64,000 nucleotides of DNA from Desulfomonilaceae bacterium (GTDB lineage Bacteria; Desulfobacterota; Desulfomonilia; Desulfomonilales; Desulfomonilaceae), in contig JBAZSD010000019.1 of assembly GCA_041662605.1 (NCBI GenBank), positions 17,747 through 81,746 of the forward strand. The letters run 5' to 3'. The notes below the pieces were generated by a model. That model did no database searches, had not been told where the DNA came from, and worked only from the letters and a program-made list of their open reading frames with translations. Below, one piece after another: positions 33,443-41,888 of the stretch. The translations under genes were made by a program, and so were the position numbers. The number at the start of each line of letters is the position of its first letter. Within the stretch, counting starts at the first letter, position 1.

Positions 33443-33963
33443 CAGTCCTTGCGCTCTCCCTGATACAGGCATTGAACACTACCCTGAGAACCTCCGGCGA
33501 ACTCAATCAGGCGGACTGTTGATTAGATCTGCCTGATCAAATTTTATAAGGGTAACTGAAAGATCCTGCACGAAGGCGCTTTCTATTCTTTCAGCCGGGA
33601 CGGTTTGTACCTTCTTAGCCTACCGTTAAGCTGAACAATTTCGAGTCATTCCTGACTTCGGATGTCGGCGGCCGCGAATTTTAGTGTTCTTTTAAACACT
33701 TGGCTTACAGCCCTGGTTTGGGTCAGCCACGTTCAAGGTAAGAATTTTAAGGTTCTACGCGTACACTTTCTAGGCTAAAAAGTCAAGTTTTTTGCCGTGT
33801 CTTTTTGCAACAGACCTTGACTTCTCGTGTCTAGAGAATTATGCAACCTATCTCTTTTTGAAGATTTATTGCAAGGCAGTAATTTAAAAAGAGAGCTAAA
33901 AGGTGTTCCCAAAAAATTGGTATCCTATTCCGGACTCAAATGCGCTTCAAAGGAGAATTGCCC
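33443..33963. other. Divergent regulatory region between dsr operon and VOC gene
   Basis: The stretch must carry the promoter of the RsbRD_N-dsrMKJOP operon. A seven-base inverted repeat (ATCAGGC at 33506-33512, GCCTGAT at 33531-33537) lies about 64 bases before the start and could be an operator or hairpin. A plus-strand promoter is at 33817-33845. No open frame of note. Confidence 0.5.
33817..33845 (+). promoter_or_regulatory. Promoter candidate for the VOC gene
   Basis: TTGACT (33817-33822) and TATGCA (33840-33845) are separated by 17 bases and lie about 120 bases before the VOC gene start. Confidence 0.4.
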
Positions 33964-34551
33964 ATGATAAAGTTCAATGGAATAAATCACCTAGCCATGG
34001 TCACATCAGACATGGATAAAACAATCCGTTACTGGAGAGATCTTCTTGGATTCCGGCTGGTCGCCGGCCTGGGCGCGCCCGGTTACAGGCACTATTTTTT
34101 TGAAATATCGCCTACCGACCTTATCGCGTTTTTCGAGTGGGACGGGGCCGAACCAGGCATAGAAAAAGATCATGGCGCCCCTGTAAAGGGACCTATCATG
34201 TTTGATCATGTCTCTTTCGGAGTTGAAAACATAGAGGATTTGTGGGAGCTGCGCGACAAATTATCGGCAGCGGACTTTTGGGTTTCCGAAATGGTTGATC
34301 ACGGCTTTATTTACTCAATCTATTCTTTTGACCCTAACAATATACCGGTTGAGTTCAGTTTTTCCATCAGGGGAAATGAAATACGACAACACCCCACAAT
34401 GGTCGACAAAAAACCATCTGCGATTACTTTGGAAGGAGCGGAGGCGCAGACTGGCAAATGGCCGGATCCTACCCAGTCCAGTGACGATGATAGAAGAATT
34501 TATCCAGGAGCCGGGTCGGAGCTGTATCACGGTATCAAGAAAAATTCCTAA
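33964..34551 (+). CDS. VOC-superfamily (glyoxalase/dioxygenase fold) protein
   Basis: ATG 33964 is preceded by AAAGGAG at the right distance, so the upstream ATG at 33940 is rejected. The 195-residue protein begins INHLAMVTSDMDKTIRYWRD and has the paired beta-alpha-beta-beta-beta modules (MFDHVSFGVENIEDLWELRD, SIYSFDPNNIPVEFSFS). The metal-ligand positions His (NHLA), His (DHVS) and Glu (VEFS) are present, so it probably binds a divalent metal. Its substrate is unknown. It overlaps the DUF362 gene by four bases at the 3' ends. Confidence 0.9.
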   Translation: MIKFNGINHLAMVTSDMDKTIRYWRDLLGFRLVAGLGAPGYRHYFFEISPTDLIAFFEWDGAEPGIEKDHGAPVKGPIMFDHVSFGVENIEDLWELRDKLSAADFWVSEMVDHGFIYSIYSFDPNNIPVEFSFSIRGNEIRQHPTMVDKKPSAITLEGAEAQTGKWPDPTQSSDDDRRIYPGAGSELYHGIKKNS

Positions 34552-35693
34552 CGGCTGATTCGGGAGAGAAGTCTTCCCAGATAGGGTTCCAGAATGTCTA
34601 CTGCGTTGTTCCCACAAAGTTCGTGACAGCAAAAACAGGAGATACATATTCGTCGGTCTATTTTGGCGGTTCCGTTTCTGACAGAGATTGCGCTCGGGGG
34701 ACAATGACTTACGCAAACACCGCAATTCTTGCATATCAACGGATTTATCGAAGGTTTAGTAATAATATGGTTCTCGAGAAATCTTCTGACTGGATTCCAA
34801 TATGACAGATTCCAGGCCATTGACATTGCCTTTGGACGTTTAAAATCATTCAAGGGAAATGAACTGAGATCGGCGCCTATAATTTCGACCTTTGCCAGGT
34901 CAGCCACGCCCAGTCCCATTTCCTGACCGACTATGCATGTTCGTAACGCGTTGATGGGGAAACCGACGAGAAAAGCGATGACCGCGTCCAGGGCCACAGC
35001 GTCCTTGCCGGCCGCCACTATGCCAACAAATCTGGGTTTCCCACTATTGGGGCCGTTTCCTTCCATGCCCAGGATCCCATCGACTATGGAAACGGCCGGC
35101 CGTATCTGTTCAAGGATCTGCACGAGGACGGTGGCAAAATCATCGGTGTTCTTTCCAGCTCTCAGGTGCCACGAAGCCTTGTCGGTTCCCAGGACAGTCC
35201 CGAAAAGATTCTTCACAGCCAGAGTCAACCCCATCTGTGTGTGGGTCTTGAGCTTCGGCAGATTTATGATACGGTCAAATTCGAAAACTTCCGCAGCTAG
35301 ATCAAGGCGTCGAAACAGCCGCCCATCTGAACACTCGATACTGCGTTTCCGCACGAAAGGGCAAGGTTCAACGTTGAGAGTAGCCATGAAATCCGTGTAA
35401 CCGGATTTTCCCAAAACGCGCCCAAGATTTCCTAGTGGTGGACTGTCCCCTATGAAAACCTTTGCTCCGTAATCTATAGCGAGTGACGCCACTGCTTGCG
35501 CAAAAACCGGATGCGTAACTACGGCTTTCTCGGGATCGGCTGACATGAGAAGATTGGGCTTGAGCAGAACCTTGTCGGACCGGGAAACAATTGATTCAAA
35601 GCCTCCCACATCATCGACACTCGCATTAATAATTCTTTTCAGCCCCTCGAGTTCGTAATCAGGCGCCTTTCTGACACTCACCAACGATTTCAT
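34548..35693 (-). CDS. DUF362 protein with C-terminal 2x[4Fe-4S] ferredoxin domain
   Basis: The 381-residue protein starts with the DUF362 core (SRSDKVLLKPNLLMSADPEK, FDRIINLPKLKTHTQMGLTL). It ends with two ferredoxin motifs, CKNCGVCVSHCPPSAIS and CISCFCCHELCGNNAVDIL. Such proteins are common in anaerobes, and their role is not settled. The first Cys set is regular; the second has CISCFCCHELC spacing. It converges with the VOC gene. Confidence 0.88.
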   Translation of the reverse strand: MKSLVSVRKAPDYELEGLKRIINASVDDVGGFESIVSRSDKVLLKPNLLMSADPEKAVVTHPVFAQAVASLAIDYGAKVFIGDSPPLGNLGRVLGKSGYTDFMATLNVEPCPFVRKRSIECSDGRLFRRLDLAAEVFEFDRIINLPKLKTHTQMGLTLAVKNLFGTVLGTDKASWHLRAGKNTDDFATVLVQILEQIRPAVSIVDGILGMEGNGPNSGKPRFVGIVAAGKDAVALDAVIAFLVGFPINALRTCIVGQEMGLGVADLAKVEIIGADLSSFPLNDFKRPKAMSMAWNLSYWNPVRRFLENHIITKPSINPLICKNCGVCVSHCPPSAISVRNGTAKIDRRICISCFCCHELCGNNAVDILEPYLGRLLSRISR

Positions 35694-35939
35694 AGTCCGC
35701 GTCTAAAGCCTCTCTGTTCATTTGTCTGAGAAGGAGGTCACATTAAGGTCTCATACATGACCTGTTTTTTTCAGAACCTGTTCAAAGTTAACAGATCCAG
35801 CTCCAATTTCATATTCTCGGTTGTTACCTTTGCATCCGTATTCGAACAACCGGTTTCTTCACAAAGAGTTCACGGAATTGTGAGATCAGGAAATTGCTAA
35901 AAACTGGGACTAATATGCCTATTGAAGATCGATTTCAGC

Positions 35940-35967
35940 TTGACCTCCGGAGCAATCTCGTTATACT
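35940..35967 (+). promoter_or_regulatory. Promoter of the pan leader
   Basis: TTGACC (35940-35945) and TATACT (35962-35967) have a 16-base spacer, a good sigma-70 match. The expected start is near 35974, giving a leader of about 150 nt before panC. Confidence 0.65.
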
Positions 35968-35973
35968 AAGTTT

Positions 35974-36123
35974 GAGTGATCTGGAGTTCCTGTTTGGAAC
36001 CCGGAACAAATGAACATAGTCGTAAACAATTAAATCCGCTTGGATCCACAAGACCGGGACGGAAGGATATATGTAGTAGCGCTGTAGGCCTTCCCTCGGG
36101 AAGGCTTTTTTTATTGATGTAAC
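35974..36123 (+). promoter_or_regulatory. Structured 5' leader of panCD, candidate pan-motif RNA
   Basis: The leader contains a first hairpin GTTCC-TGTTT-GGAAC (35984-35999 region). A second stem-loop follows around 36032-36064 (TCCG-C-TTGG against CCGG-GA-CGGA, with unpaired bases on one side). Each is followed by a similar CCGGRAC block. It ends in a terminator at 36088-36112. The known pan RNA motif sits before pan genes in Deltaproteobacteria and often occurs as two tandem stem-loops; the match here is from position and architecture, not from a consensus search. Confidence 0.55.
36088..36112 (+). terminator. Intrinsic terminator or attenuator just before panC
   Basis: GCCTTCC and GGAAGGC form a 7-bp stem with a CTCG loop, followed by seven T. 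It ends 11 bases before the panC ATG. No ribosome site lies between it and the start codon, so the GGGAAGG of the hairpin may itself be the nearest purine-rich element. Confidence 0.85.
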
Positions 36124-36969
36124 ATGAAAACAATTACTTCTGTTCGTCAAATGAATGAATGGGCAAGAGAACAGACTCTTGATCGTAAGAACATCGGCTT
36201 TGTTCCAACCATGGGGTATTTGCACGACGGACATTTGAGTCTAGTCACTAAGGCGCGTTCAGAAAATGACCTGGTCGCTGTAAGTATCTTTGTGAATCCG
36301 ACGCAGTTTGGCAAAAACGAGGACTTCAGCGCTTATCCTCGCGATGCGGCAGGAGACACCTCAAAACTTGAAAATGGAGGCGTCGACGTATTGTTCATGC
36401 CCGAGGTTTCAGACCTCTATGGAGAGAGTTATGAAACTTACGTCGAATTGGAAAAAACGTCTCTTCCATTGTGCGGCAAGTCTCGTCCTGGCCATTTCAG
36501 GGGCGTAGCGACTGTTGTCCTTAAACTACTCAATATAGCGCTTCCTACTAGGGCTTATTTTGGCAGTAAAGATTACCAGCAACTTCAAGTCATCAAGAAG
36601 ATGGTTCGCGATCTGAATGTCAACACAAGCATAGTAGGCTGCCCAACTTTTCGGGAAGCGGACGGACTTGCGATGAGTTCCAGAAACTCTTATTTGTCCT
36701 TGTCTCAGAGAAGACAGGCAGTTTGCCTTTTTGCGGCTTTGATGATCGCCAATAGATTGTTCAGCGCCCGTGAACCTGATCCCAGAGCATACATCGAAGC
36801 GATGAAGGAAAGAATTTTAGCCGAACCGGACGCTGATCCGGATTACATAAGCCTGACTGATCCTAAAACGCTTGGGGATTTGACCCGAGTAGTAGATACG
36901 GCCCTGGCAGTGCTGGCGGTGAGAATCGGTAAGACCAGATTGATAGACAACATGTTACTCCACGAATGA
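36124..36969 (+). CDS. panC: Pantothenate synthetase
   Basis: The 281-residue enzyme condenses pantoate and beta-alanine with ATP. The HxGH nucleotide motif is in PTMGYLHDGHLSL, the pantoate site is in SIFVNPTQFGKNEDFSAYPR, and the KMSKS-like loop is GLAMSSRNSYLS. It is followed 16 bases later by panD, so both beta-alanine supply and its use are in one operon under the leader described at 35974-36123. panB is not in the window. Confidence 0.97.
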   Translation: MKTITSVRQMNEWAREQTLDRKNIGFVPTMGYLHDGHLSLVTKARSENDLVAVSIFVNPTQFGKNEDFSAYPRDAAGDTSKLENGGVDVLFMPEVSDLYGESYETYVELEKTSLPLCGKSRPGHFRGVATVVLKLLNIALPTRAYFGSKDYQQLQVIKKMVRDLNVNTSIVGCPTFREADGLAMSSRNSYLSLSQRRQAVCLFAALMIANRLFSAREPDPRAYIEAMKERILAEPDADPDYISLTDPKTLGDLTRVVDTALAVLAVRIGKTRLIDNMLLHE

Positions 36970-36985
36970 ATCTTGGAGAGTTCAG

Positions 36986-37342
36986 ATGCAAAGAACCATG
37001 CTCAAATCGAAGATACACAGAGCTACTGTCACTGGCGCATGTGTTGATTATGAAGGTAGTGTAACCATAGATTCCAGACTCCTCGAGGCGTCGGACATCA
37101 TTGAATATGAACAGGTCCATATTTACAACGTATCGAATGGAGAGCGCTTCGCTACATATGTTATCAGAGGAGAACCGGATTCTGGAGTTATCTGCCTAAA
37201 TGGGGCCGCTGCGCGCAAGGTCTCGGTGCGGGATTTAGTAATAATCTGCTCATATGTGAGTCTGGACGATACTGAATGTGGCAATCACAAAGCCAGGAAT
37301 GTATTTGTGGATAAAGACAACAGGATCAATAGAATGCACTGA
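36986..37342 (+). CDS. panD: Aspartate 1-decarboxylase proenzyme
   Basis: The 118-residue proenzyme self-cleaves between Gly24 and Ser25 (DYEGSVTID) to form the pyruvoyl cofactor and makes beta-alanine from aspartate. Conserved motifs LKSKIHRATVTGACVDYEGS, SNGERFATYVIRGEPDSG and LNGAAARKVSVRDLVIIC are all there. The GGAGAG upstream is its ribosome site. Confidence 0.97.
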   Translation: MQRTMLKSKIHRATVTGACVDYEGSVTIDSRLLEASDIIEYEQVHIYNVSNGERFATYVIRGEPDSGVICLNGAAARKVSVRDLVIICSYVSLDDTECGNHKARNVFVDKDNRINRMH

Positions 37343-37389
37343 TTTTGGGATGGCCTCTATCTCGTTTATCTCAGATCCTAAACCTGAGT

Positions 37390-38568
37390 CTATAACGCTC
37401 TTCTTTTTTCAGTCGGCTTTGGTTTGGCCCCATCCGTGTGTTGCTGTCCCGTGGGGCCTGCCACCAGAAGTTCCTTTTTCTCAAAGCCCCGCTGAAAAAC
37501 TATTTTTCCGTCGTCACCATAAAGAAGAATGGATACTCTTGCCAGGCCGGCCCCAGCTCTAATGTCGCCGTATGGAAGCTCTACCCGAGAATTATACTTG
37601 AAAGATATGTTTTCCCCCTCCCTGAAATTGGAAGGCAGATCTCCTTCTCCAAGATGGGTTTTGTCGGGATATACATAGATCTTTGTCTCTCCCCTTTTGT
37701 CCCGCATCTCCACAAAAACGAAAAGATAACCCGAAAAAAGTATGTCCGAATGATCCTTAATCAGACGGAAACTTAGTGTGCCACTGTTAACGTTCGTCGG
37801 TTTGACCGTAACATCCTGGGCGTTAAAATTGATGATGCGGCCATTCGACAAATCCTGAGTCGGCATAGCGGATTGACGCCCCGTTGACACCCCAGCGGCG
37901 CCGGTATTTAACGACGCTGAAGCGCTCGAGCTTTGAGTTGTGTGTGTCTGCTGAGATTTGCCGAGACTCGCAGAAAGGGCGCCTTCCAGTTTTTCGGATG
38001 ACTGAACGAGGGCGCCGGCGTTGTCAGACTGGGAATCCTGATGGGAAGTGTCCGAATCGGCTGAAGAATCGCTGTCACCCAAGGATCCGCTTTGTTGAGT
38101 AGCAGCCCCTGAACCGGCGGAGGATGAATAGGCCTGCGACTGACGGTCCGCAGCTCCCGTTGAATCTTGACTTTGAGATGGCATGACGGCCAAATCTACG
38201 ATTCCTTTGGTATATCCGTCCGCCATTATATAACCGAATCCGAATAGGCCTTTCAGCGCTGAATAAACACCAAAGACGGCCAGGAAAACGATGATCACCG
38301 TTCCGACAACCCCCAAACGGAATTTCTTTCCAGTAAGGTCATACTGAGTAGGTCCTCGACGTTCATTAATTAAGACTACCGAAAACCCAGGGGTTGCTTT
38401 AGGTTTATGTGAGGGAATCAAAGGCATATCCTTGAGAGGGTCTGTAAGCTTACGACGGGATTTGGAACCCTTGATTCTTTCGACGACCCCGGACCATAAA
38501 TTTGTAATCTTCATCGCGGTGAATGTATCCTTGAAAGGATTAAGCCAACTTACGGATAATCTCGTCAT
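37390..38568 (-). CDS. Bitopic membrane protein with Ser/Thr/Gln-rich linker
   Basis: The 392-residue protein has a basic cytoplasmic N-terminus of about 80 residues and one membrane helix (LGVVGTVIIVFLAVFGVYSA). A low-complexity extracytoplasmic linker of about 120 residues follows, rich in Ser, Gln, Asp and Ala. A globular domain (about 240-370: GRIINFNAQDVTVKPTNV, LFVFVEMRDKRGETKIYVYP, RVELPYGDIRAGAGLARVSI) follows. It has no enzyme motif. GAGGG precedes ATG 38568. The linker suggests a spacer spanning the periplasm. Family unknown. Confidence 0.8.
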   Translation of the reverse strand: MTRLSVSWLNPFKDTFTAMKITNLWSGVVERIKGSKSRRKLTDPLKDMPLIPSHKPKATPGFSVVLINERRGPTQYDLTGKKFRLGVVGTVIIVFLAVFGVYSALKGLFGFGYIMADGYTKGIVDLAVMPSQSQDSTGAADRQSQAYSSSAGSGAATQQSGSLGDSDSSADSDTSHQDSQSDNAGALVQSSEKLEGALSASLGKSQQTHTTQSSSASASLNTGAAGVSTGRQSAMPTQDLSNGRIINFNAQDVTVKPTNVNSGTLSFRLIKDHSDILFSGYLFVFVEMRDKRGETKIYVYPDKTHLGEGDLPSNFREGENISFKYNSRVELPYGDIRAGAGLARVSILLYGDDGKIVFQRGFEKKELLVAGPTGQQHTDGAKPKPTEKRRAL

Positions 38569-38726
38569 TTTCCCTCTTAGTCACCAAAAGTGTAAAAAGT
38601 CTTGGACCGTCTATAAATATTAAATCCCTATATTGCTAGTTTTAGGAAATGAATTGTAATTGATTCTCCTAAACCTATATTTTCCATTATACATTTTAGC
38701 GAAAGTGTCAAGATTCTTTTGCAAAT

Positions 38727-40022
38727 TTATGAATTAAATACGCGATTAAATGTCTCGTCCACCCATCTTAGCGAATGATTAATGTCGAAAGCTGATACGA
38801 TTTCGTCCTTAGTTAGAATTTTCAGGAGTTCTGCATCCTCAAGCAGAACATCCTTGAAGTTCAAGCCTTTCTCCCACGCTCGCATAGCGTTTCTCTGCGT
38901 CAAAAGGTACGCGCGTTCCCGGGTCAACCCCTTATCTACAAGTTTGATGAGTATTGATTCTGAGAATATAAGTCCCCTGCTTGAATCGAGGTTACGGATC
39001 ATACGATCTTCAAAGACTCTCATGTTCTTGATAACCGAGGTCATTCGGTTCAGCATGAAATCCACAAGTATGGTAGCGTCGGGACAGATTATTCTCTCAA
39101 CCGACGAATGTGATATATCGCGTTCATGCCATAATGGGATATTCTCCATGGCCGACAATGCATAACCACGAACCAGTCTAGCCAATCCACACAGGTTTTC
39201 AGTGAGCACCGGGTTCCTCTTATGAGGCATGGCTGATGATCCTTTTTGTCCTGGGTGGAAAAATTCCTCTACCTCACTCACTTCAGATCTCTGTAGGTGG
39301 CGGATTTCCATCGCAAGTTTTTCTATACTTGATGCAATCAACGCGAGCGCTACGAAATATTCCGCGTGTCGATCCCGTTGAATAATCTGGTTAGACACGG
39401 GAGCTGCCGCTAATCCGAGGCCGGCTAGAATTTCTTCTTCCATTTCCGGAGAAAGATGCGCGTAGGTTCCTACCGCCCCTGAAATCTTGCCTACTGAGAT
39501 TGTTTGCAGAGCGGCGTCCCAACGTTTGAGGTTTCGGTCCATTTCCGAATAAAATATCGCTAACTTCAGTCCGAAAGTACTCGGTTCAGCATGGATTCCA
39601 TGTGACCTTCCCACTATCAGCGTCTTCTTGGTTTCAAAAGCTCGCTTCTTGAGCGCCTCCATGAGATCAACTATGTCATTTCTTATCAGTATTCCGGCCT
39701 GTTTCATCAGCAAAGACAGAGCGGTGTCCACAACATCATAGGAAGTCAACCCCCTGTGGATAAACCTGGAATCCTCGCCGACAAATTCCGCTACTGATGT
39801 CGTAAAGGCTATGACATCGTGGCGAGTGGTCTTTTCTATTTCATCTATTCTGTCAACATTGAAGGAGGCCTTTTCGCGTATACGGGTCATGCATGCTGCA
39901 GGGATCAATCCCCGTTTAGCCCATGCTTCGCATACTGCAAGTTCAATGTCCAACCACTTCTGAAAACGATTCTCCGGTTTCCAGATGTCCTGCATTTGTT
40001 TACGTGAATATCTACTGATCAA
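38727..40022 (-). CDS. purB: Adenylosuccinate lyase
   Basis: The 431-residue enzyme of the fumarase/aspartase superfamily performs two fumarate eliminations in purine synthesis. Motifs are TRHDVIAFTTSVAE, FIHRGLTSYDVVDTALSLLM, GRSHGIHAEPSTFGLKLA (His) and the superfamily signature GSSAMPHKRNPVLTENLCGL. The length is normal. It stands alone on the minus strand. Confidence 0.97.
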   Translation of the reverse strand: MISRYSRKQMQDIWKPENRFQKWLDIELAVCEAWAKRGLIPAACMTRIREKASFNVDRIDEIEKTTRHDVIAFTTSVAEFVGEDSRFIHRGLTSYDVVDTALSLLMKQAGILIRNDIVDLMEALKKRAFETKKTLIVGRSHGIHAEPSTFGLKLAIFYSEMDRNLKRWDAALQTISVGKISGAVGTYAHLSPEMEEEILAGLGLAAAPVSNQIIQRDRHAEYFVALALIASSIEKLAMEIRHLQRSEVSEVEEFFHPGQKGSSAMPHKRNPVLTENLCGLARLVRGYALSAMENIPLWHERDISHSSVERIICPDATILVDFMLNRMTSVIKNMRVFEDRMIRNLDSSRGLIFSESILIKLVDKGLTRERAYLLTQRNAMRAWEKGLNFKDVLLEDAELLKILTKDEIVSAFDINHSLRWVDETFNRVFNS

Positions 40023-40300
40023 AACGGATATCCTTTCTTTTTCAAACTGATCTCTATGATCATAAGTTGTTCAGACTATTCAATCGGTCGTTACAAGTAC
40101 CCTACAACGACCCCGGTGGAGACTATCATTTTTATGTCACACAGGCTAGATCAAAGTAAACCGTCGATAGTCAAGCGTCAGATGAACCTCCGAATCTCAG
40201 TCGGCGTCATCCAGCCTTGATTTTGAGTTAATACTTGCGAAATTCACGTGTCATTATTATTAAATCTATTAGGATGCTTGTTGAGGAGGAGATTTACAAA

Positions 40301-40549
40301 ATGGCTTCCAATACGGGAAAGAGAGTTCACAAAGCTCAACAGATGGTTAGGGAGTTGGAAAGAACCACACCCTACATGATAGAAGGGCTTTATGGCAACT
40401 TTCTAAGGCGATTCATGGACTGTGAGAGATCGAGATGGACCAACGATCTCTCTATATATTTAGGTAATTTTGACGGTGACTGTCAGGAATTTGGATTCGA
40501 GGTCGCTGACCTCCTTTGGGAGCGCTTCGAAAGAAGGATTTCCTGTTAA
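40301..40549 (+). CDS. Conserved-looking small protein, unknown
   Basis: ATG 40301 is preceded by GAGGAGGAG nine bases upstream, so the start is firmer than at the upstream frame opening. The 82-residue protein (MASNTGKRVHKAQQMVRELE, then TPYMIEGLYGNFLRRFMD) is hydrophilic and helical, with two cysteines in the body (DCERSRW, DCQEFGF) and a terminal one. It has no membrane segment. It is monocistronic and ends in a strong shared terminator. Its position opposite qmoC may be chance. Confidence 0.75.
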   Translation: MASNTGKRVHKAQQMVRELERTTPYMIEGLYGNFLRRFMDCERSRWTNDLSIYLGNFDGDCQEFGFEVADLLWERFERRISC

Positions 40550-40606
40550 ACATACCTGGCTGGTTTGCTGTCGCAGTCGGTCATTTTCATAGGTAATCCT
40601 GCCAAC

Positions 40607-40642
40607 AAGAAGGGCGAACGCTAAAGATCGTTCGCCCTTCTT
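40607..40642. terminator. Bidirectional terminator between the 82-aa gene and qmoC
   Basis: AAGAAGGGCGAACG and CGTTCGCCCTTCTT form a perfect 14-bp stem with an eight-base loop. The plus strand continues TTG after TTCTTTT, and the minus strand has TTCTTGTTGG. It serves both convergent transcripts. Confidence 0.92.
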
Positions 40643-40677
40643 TTGTGAACTAAATTACAGGTCTAAAGACGAGATTG

Positions 40678-41877
40678 TTACGCTTCCATAGAAGGCGCAT
40701 TCACACACTTTGGCTGCGTTGGCAACATAATGTTGCGACCCGCTGACTTTGCCCATGTAATTGCTACTGTTCTATATCCGAGGTGCGCGAACTTGGAAAA
40801 CGGAAGATACAATAGCAGACTAAGCACAAACACAAGGTGTATGGCGTACAAAACGTAGGCTCCTCCAACCATGCCCGCCAGTCTGACAATTTCAGTCAGC
40901 ACCCCTGTAACGCCTGTTACGCAGATGATCAGGAGAAAAAACCAGTCAAAATAGGAACTTCCTCCAGCCTGGTCCGGAACATTCAATCTTCGAAACAACA
41001 TGATTCCTAGCCCAATCACAAACGCAATAGCGCTGACGTTGCCGAGGATCTTTATCGGGATCGTGCCGGGACCGTTCTGGGAGGGCGGTAGCAGTCCCAG
41101 GATGTCGACGTTGAATGCGACTATCGTAGTAGTCACCAGCAATCCTATCATACCCCAAAAAGTCAACAAATGGGCGGAATAACGAATGTTGTTCGCTTCA
41201 CATTCCTTAAACGTGGTGTGTGGCAAGATTTCCGACAGGGCTTCCAAAAGACTTGGGATAAAACCCTTTCTCGCGGACCCTACCGGAATAGGATTGTTAG
41301 TTTCCAGACTAGTCCAGTATGATTTAAGGCTCATGACAAGTGAAACCACGGAAAAAACTAGGGCAGCCGTAAATATGACCTGAACTAGAGGCAAATAGAT
41401 GAAACCATCCTTTGGGCTCAAATGGTGTGCCGAGTATTTTACTGCGCCTTCTGGAAACGAGAAACCGCTTATCAACAAGATCAACAGTACAACAACCGCT
41501 GGGATTCCCAGAGCAAGCACGAACATGGAAGATTCACCAACCAGTTTTCCGAAAAAAGCAGGCTTCGCGTTATTCTGAATCACCATCTTTCGCACTGCCT
41601 TTAGGGCGTCACCAGGATTGGCGCCGCGTGGGCACATGGTTGAGCAGTCATTACACTGATGGCACAACCAGATGTCGGGATCATTGAGTAGCTTATCCTT
41701 TAGACCCCATTGAGCCCAGATCATTTCTTTTCGTGGAAATGGGTTGTTGTCGGGAGCAACCTTGCACGCCACTGAGCACGTCGCGCACTGGTAACACTTC
41801 TTGAGATCGCCTCCGCCCGCTGCAATGAGATCCTTAGTAAACTGAAGATCAGGTTCAGCGACTATGTCTTTCGCCAT
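40678..41877 (-). CDS. qmoC: QmoC, membrane/heme subunit of the quinone-interacting oxidoreductase
   Basis: The 399-residue subunit has an N-terminal ferredoxin part (CYQCATCSVACKVAPDNNPF and CHQCNDCSTMCPRGANPGD) fused to a cytochrome b-like membrane domain with about six helices (ALGIPAVVVLLILLISGF, AIHLVFVLSLLLYLPFSKFA). It exchanges electrons with menaquinone. It follows qmoB by 11 bases and ends at the strong shared terminator. Confidence 0.96.
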   Translation of the reverse strand: MAKDIVAEPDLQFTKDLIAAGGGDLKKCYQCATCSVACKVAPDNNPFPRKEMIWAQWGLKDKLLNDPDIWLCHQCNDCSTMCPRGANPGDALKAVRKMVIQNNAKPAFFGKLVGESSMFVLALGIPAVVVLLILLISGFSFPEGAVKYSAHHLSPKDGFIYLPLVQVIFTAALVFSVVSLVMSLKSYWTSLETNNPIPVGSARKGFIPSLLEALSEILPHTTFKECEANNIRYSAHLLTFWGMIGLLVTTTIVAFNVDILGLLPPSQNGPGTIPIKILGNVSAIAFVIGLGIMLFRRLNVPDQAGGSSYFDWFFLLIICVTGVTGVLTEIVRLAGMVGGAYVLYAIHLVFVLSLLLYLPFSKFAHLGYRTVAITWAKSAGRNIMLPTQPKCVNAPSMEA

Positions 41878-41888
41878 TATGAACCTCC

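Noticed and set aside
35974..36112. 6S RNA or SRP RNA in the pan leader
   Set aside because: The conserved SRP GGUCAGG/GGAAGCAGCC loop and the 6S central bubble were not seen; a cis-regulatory leader fits the position better.
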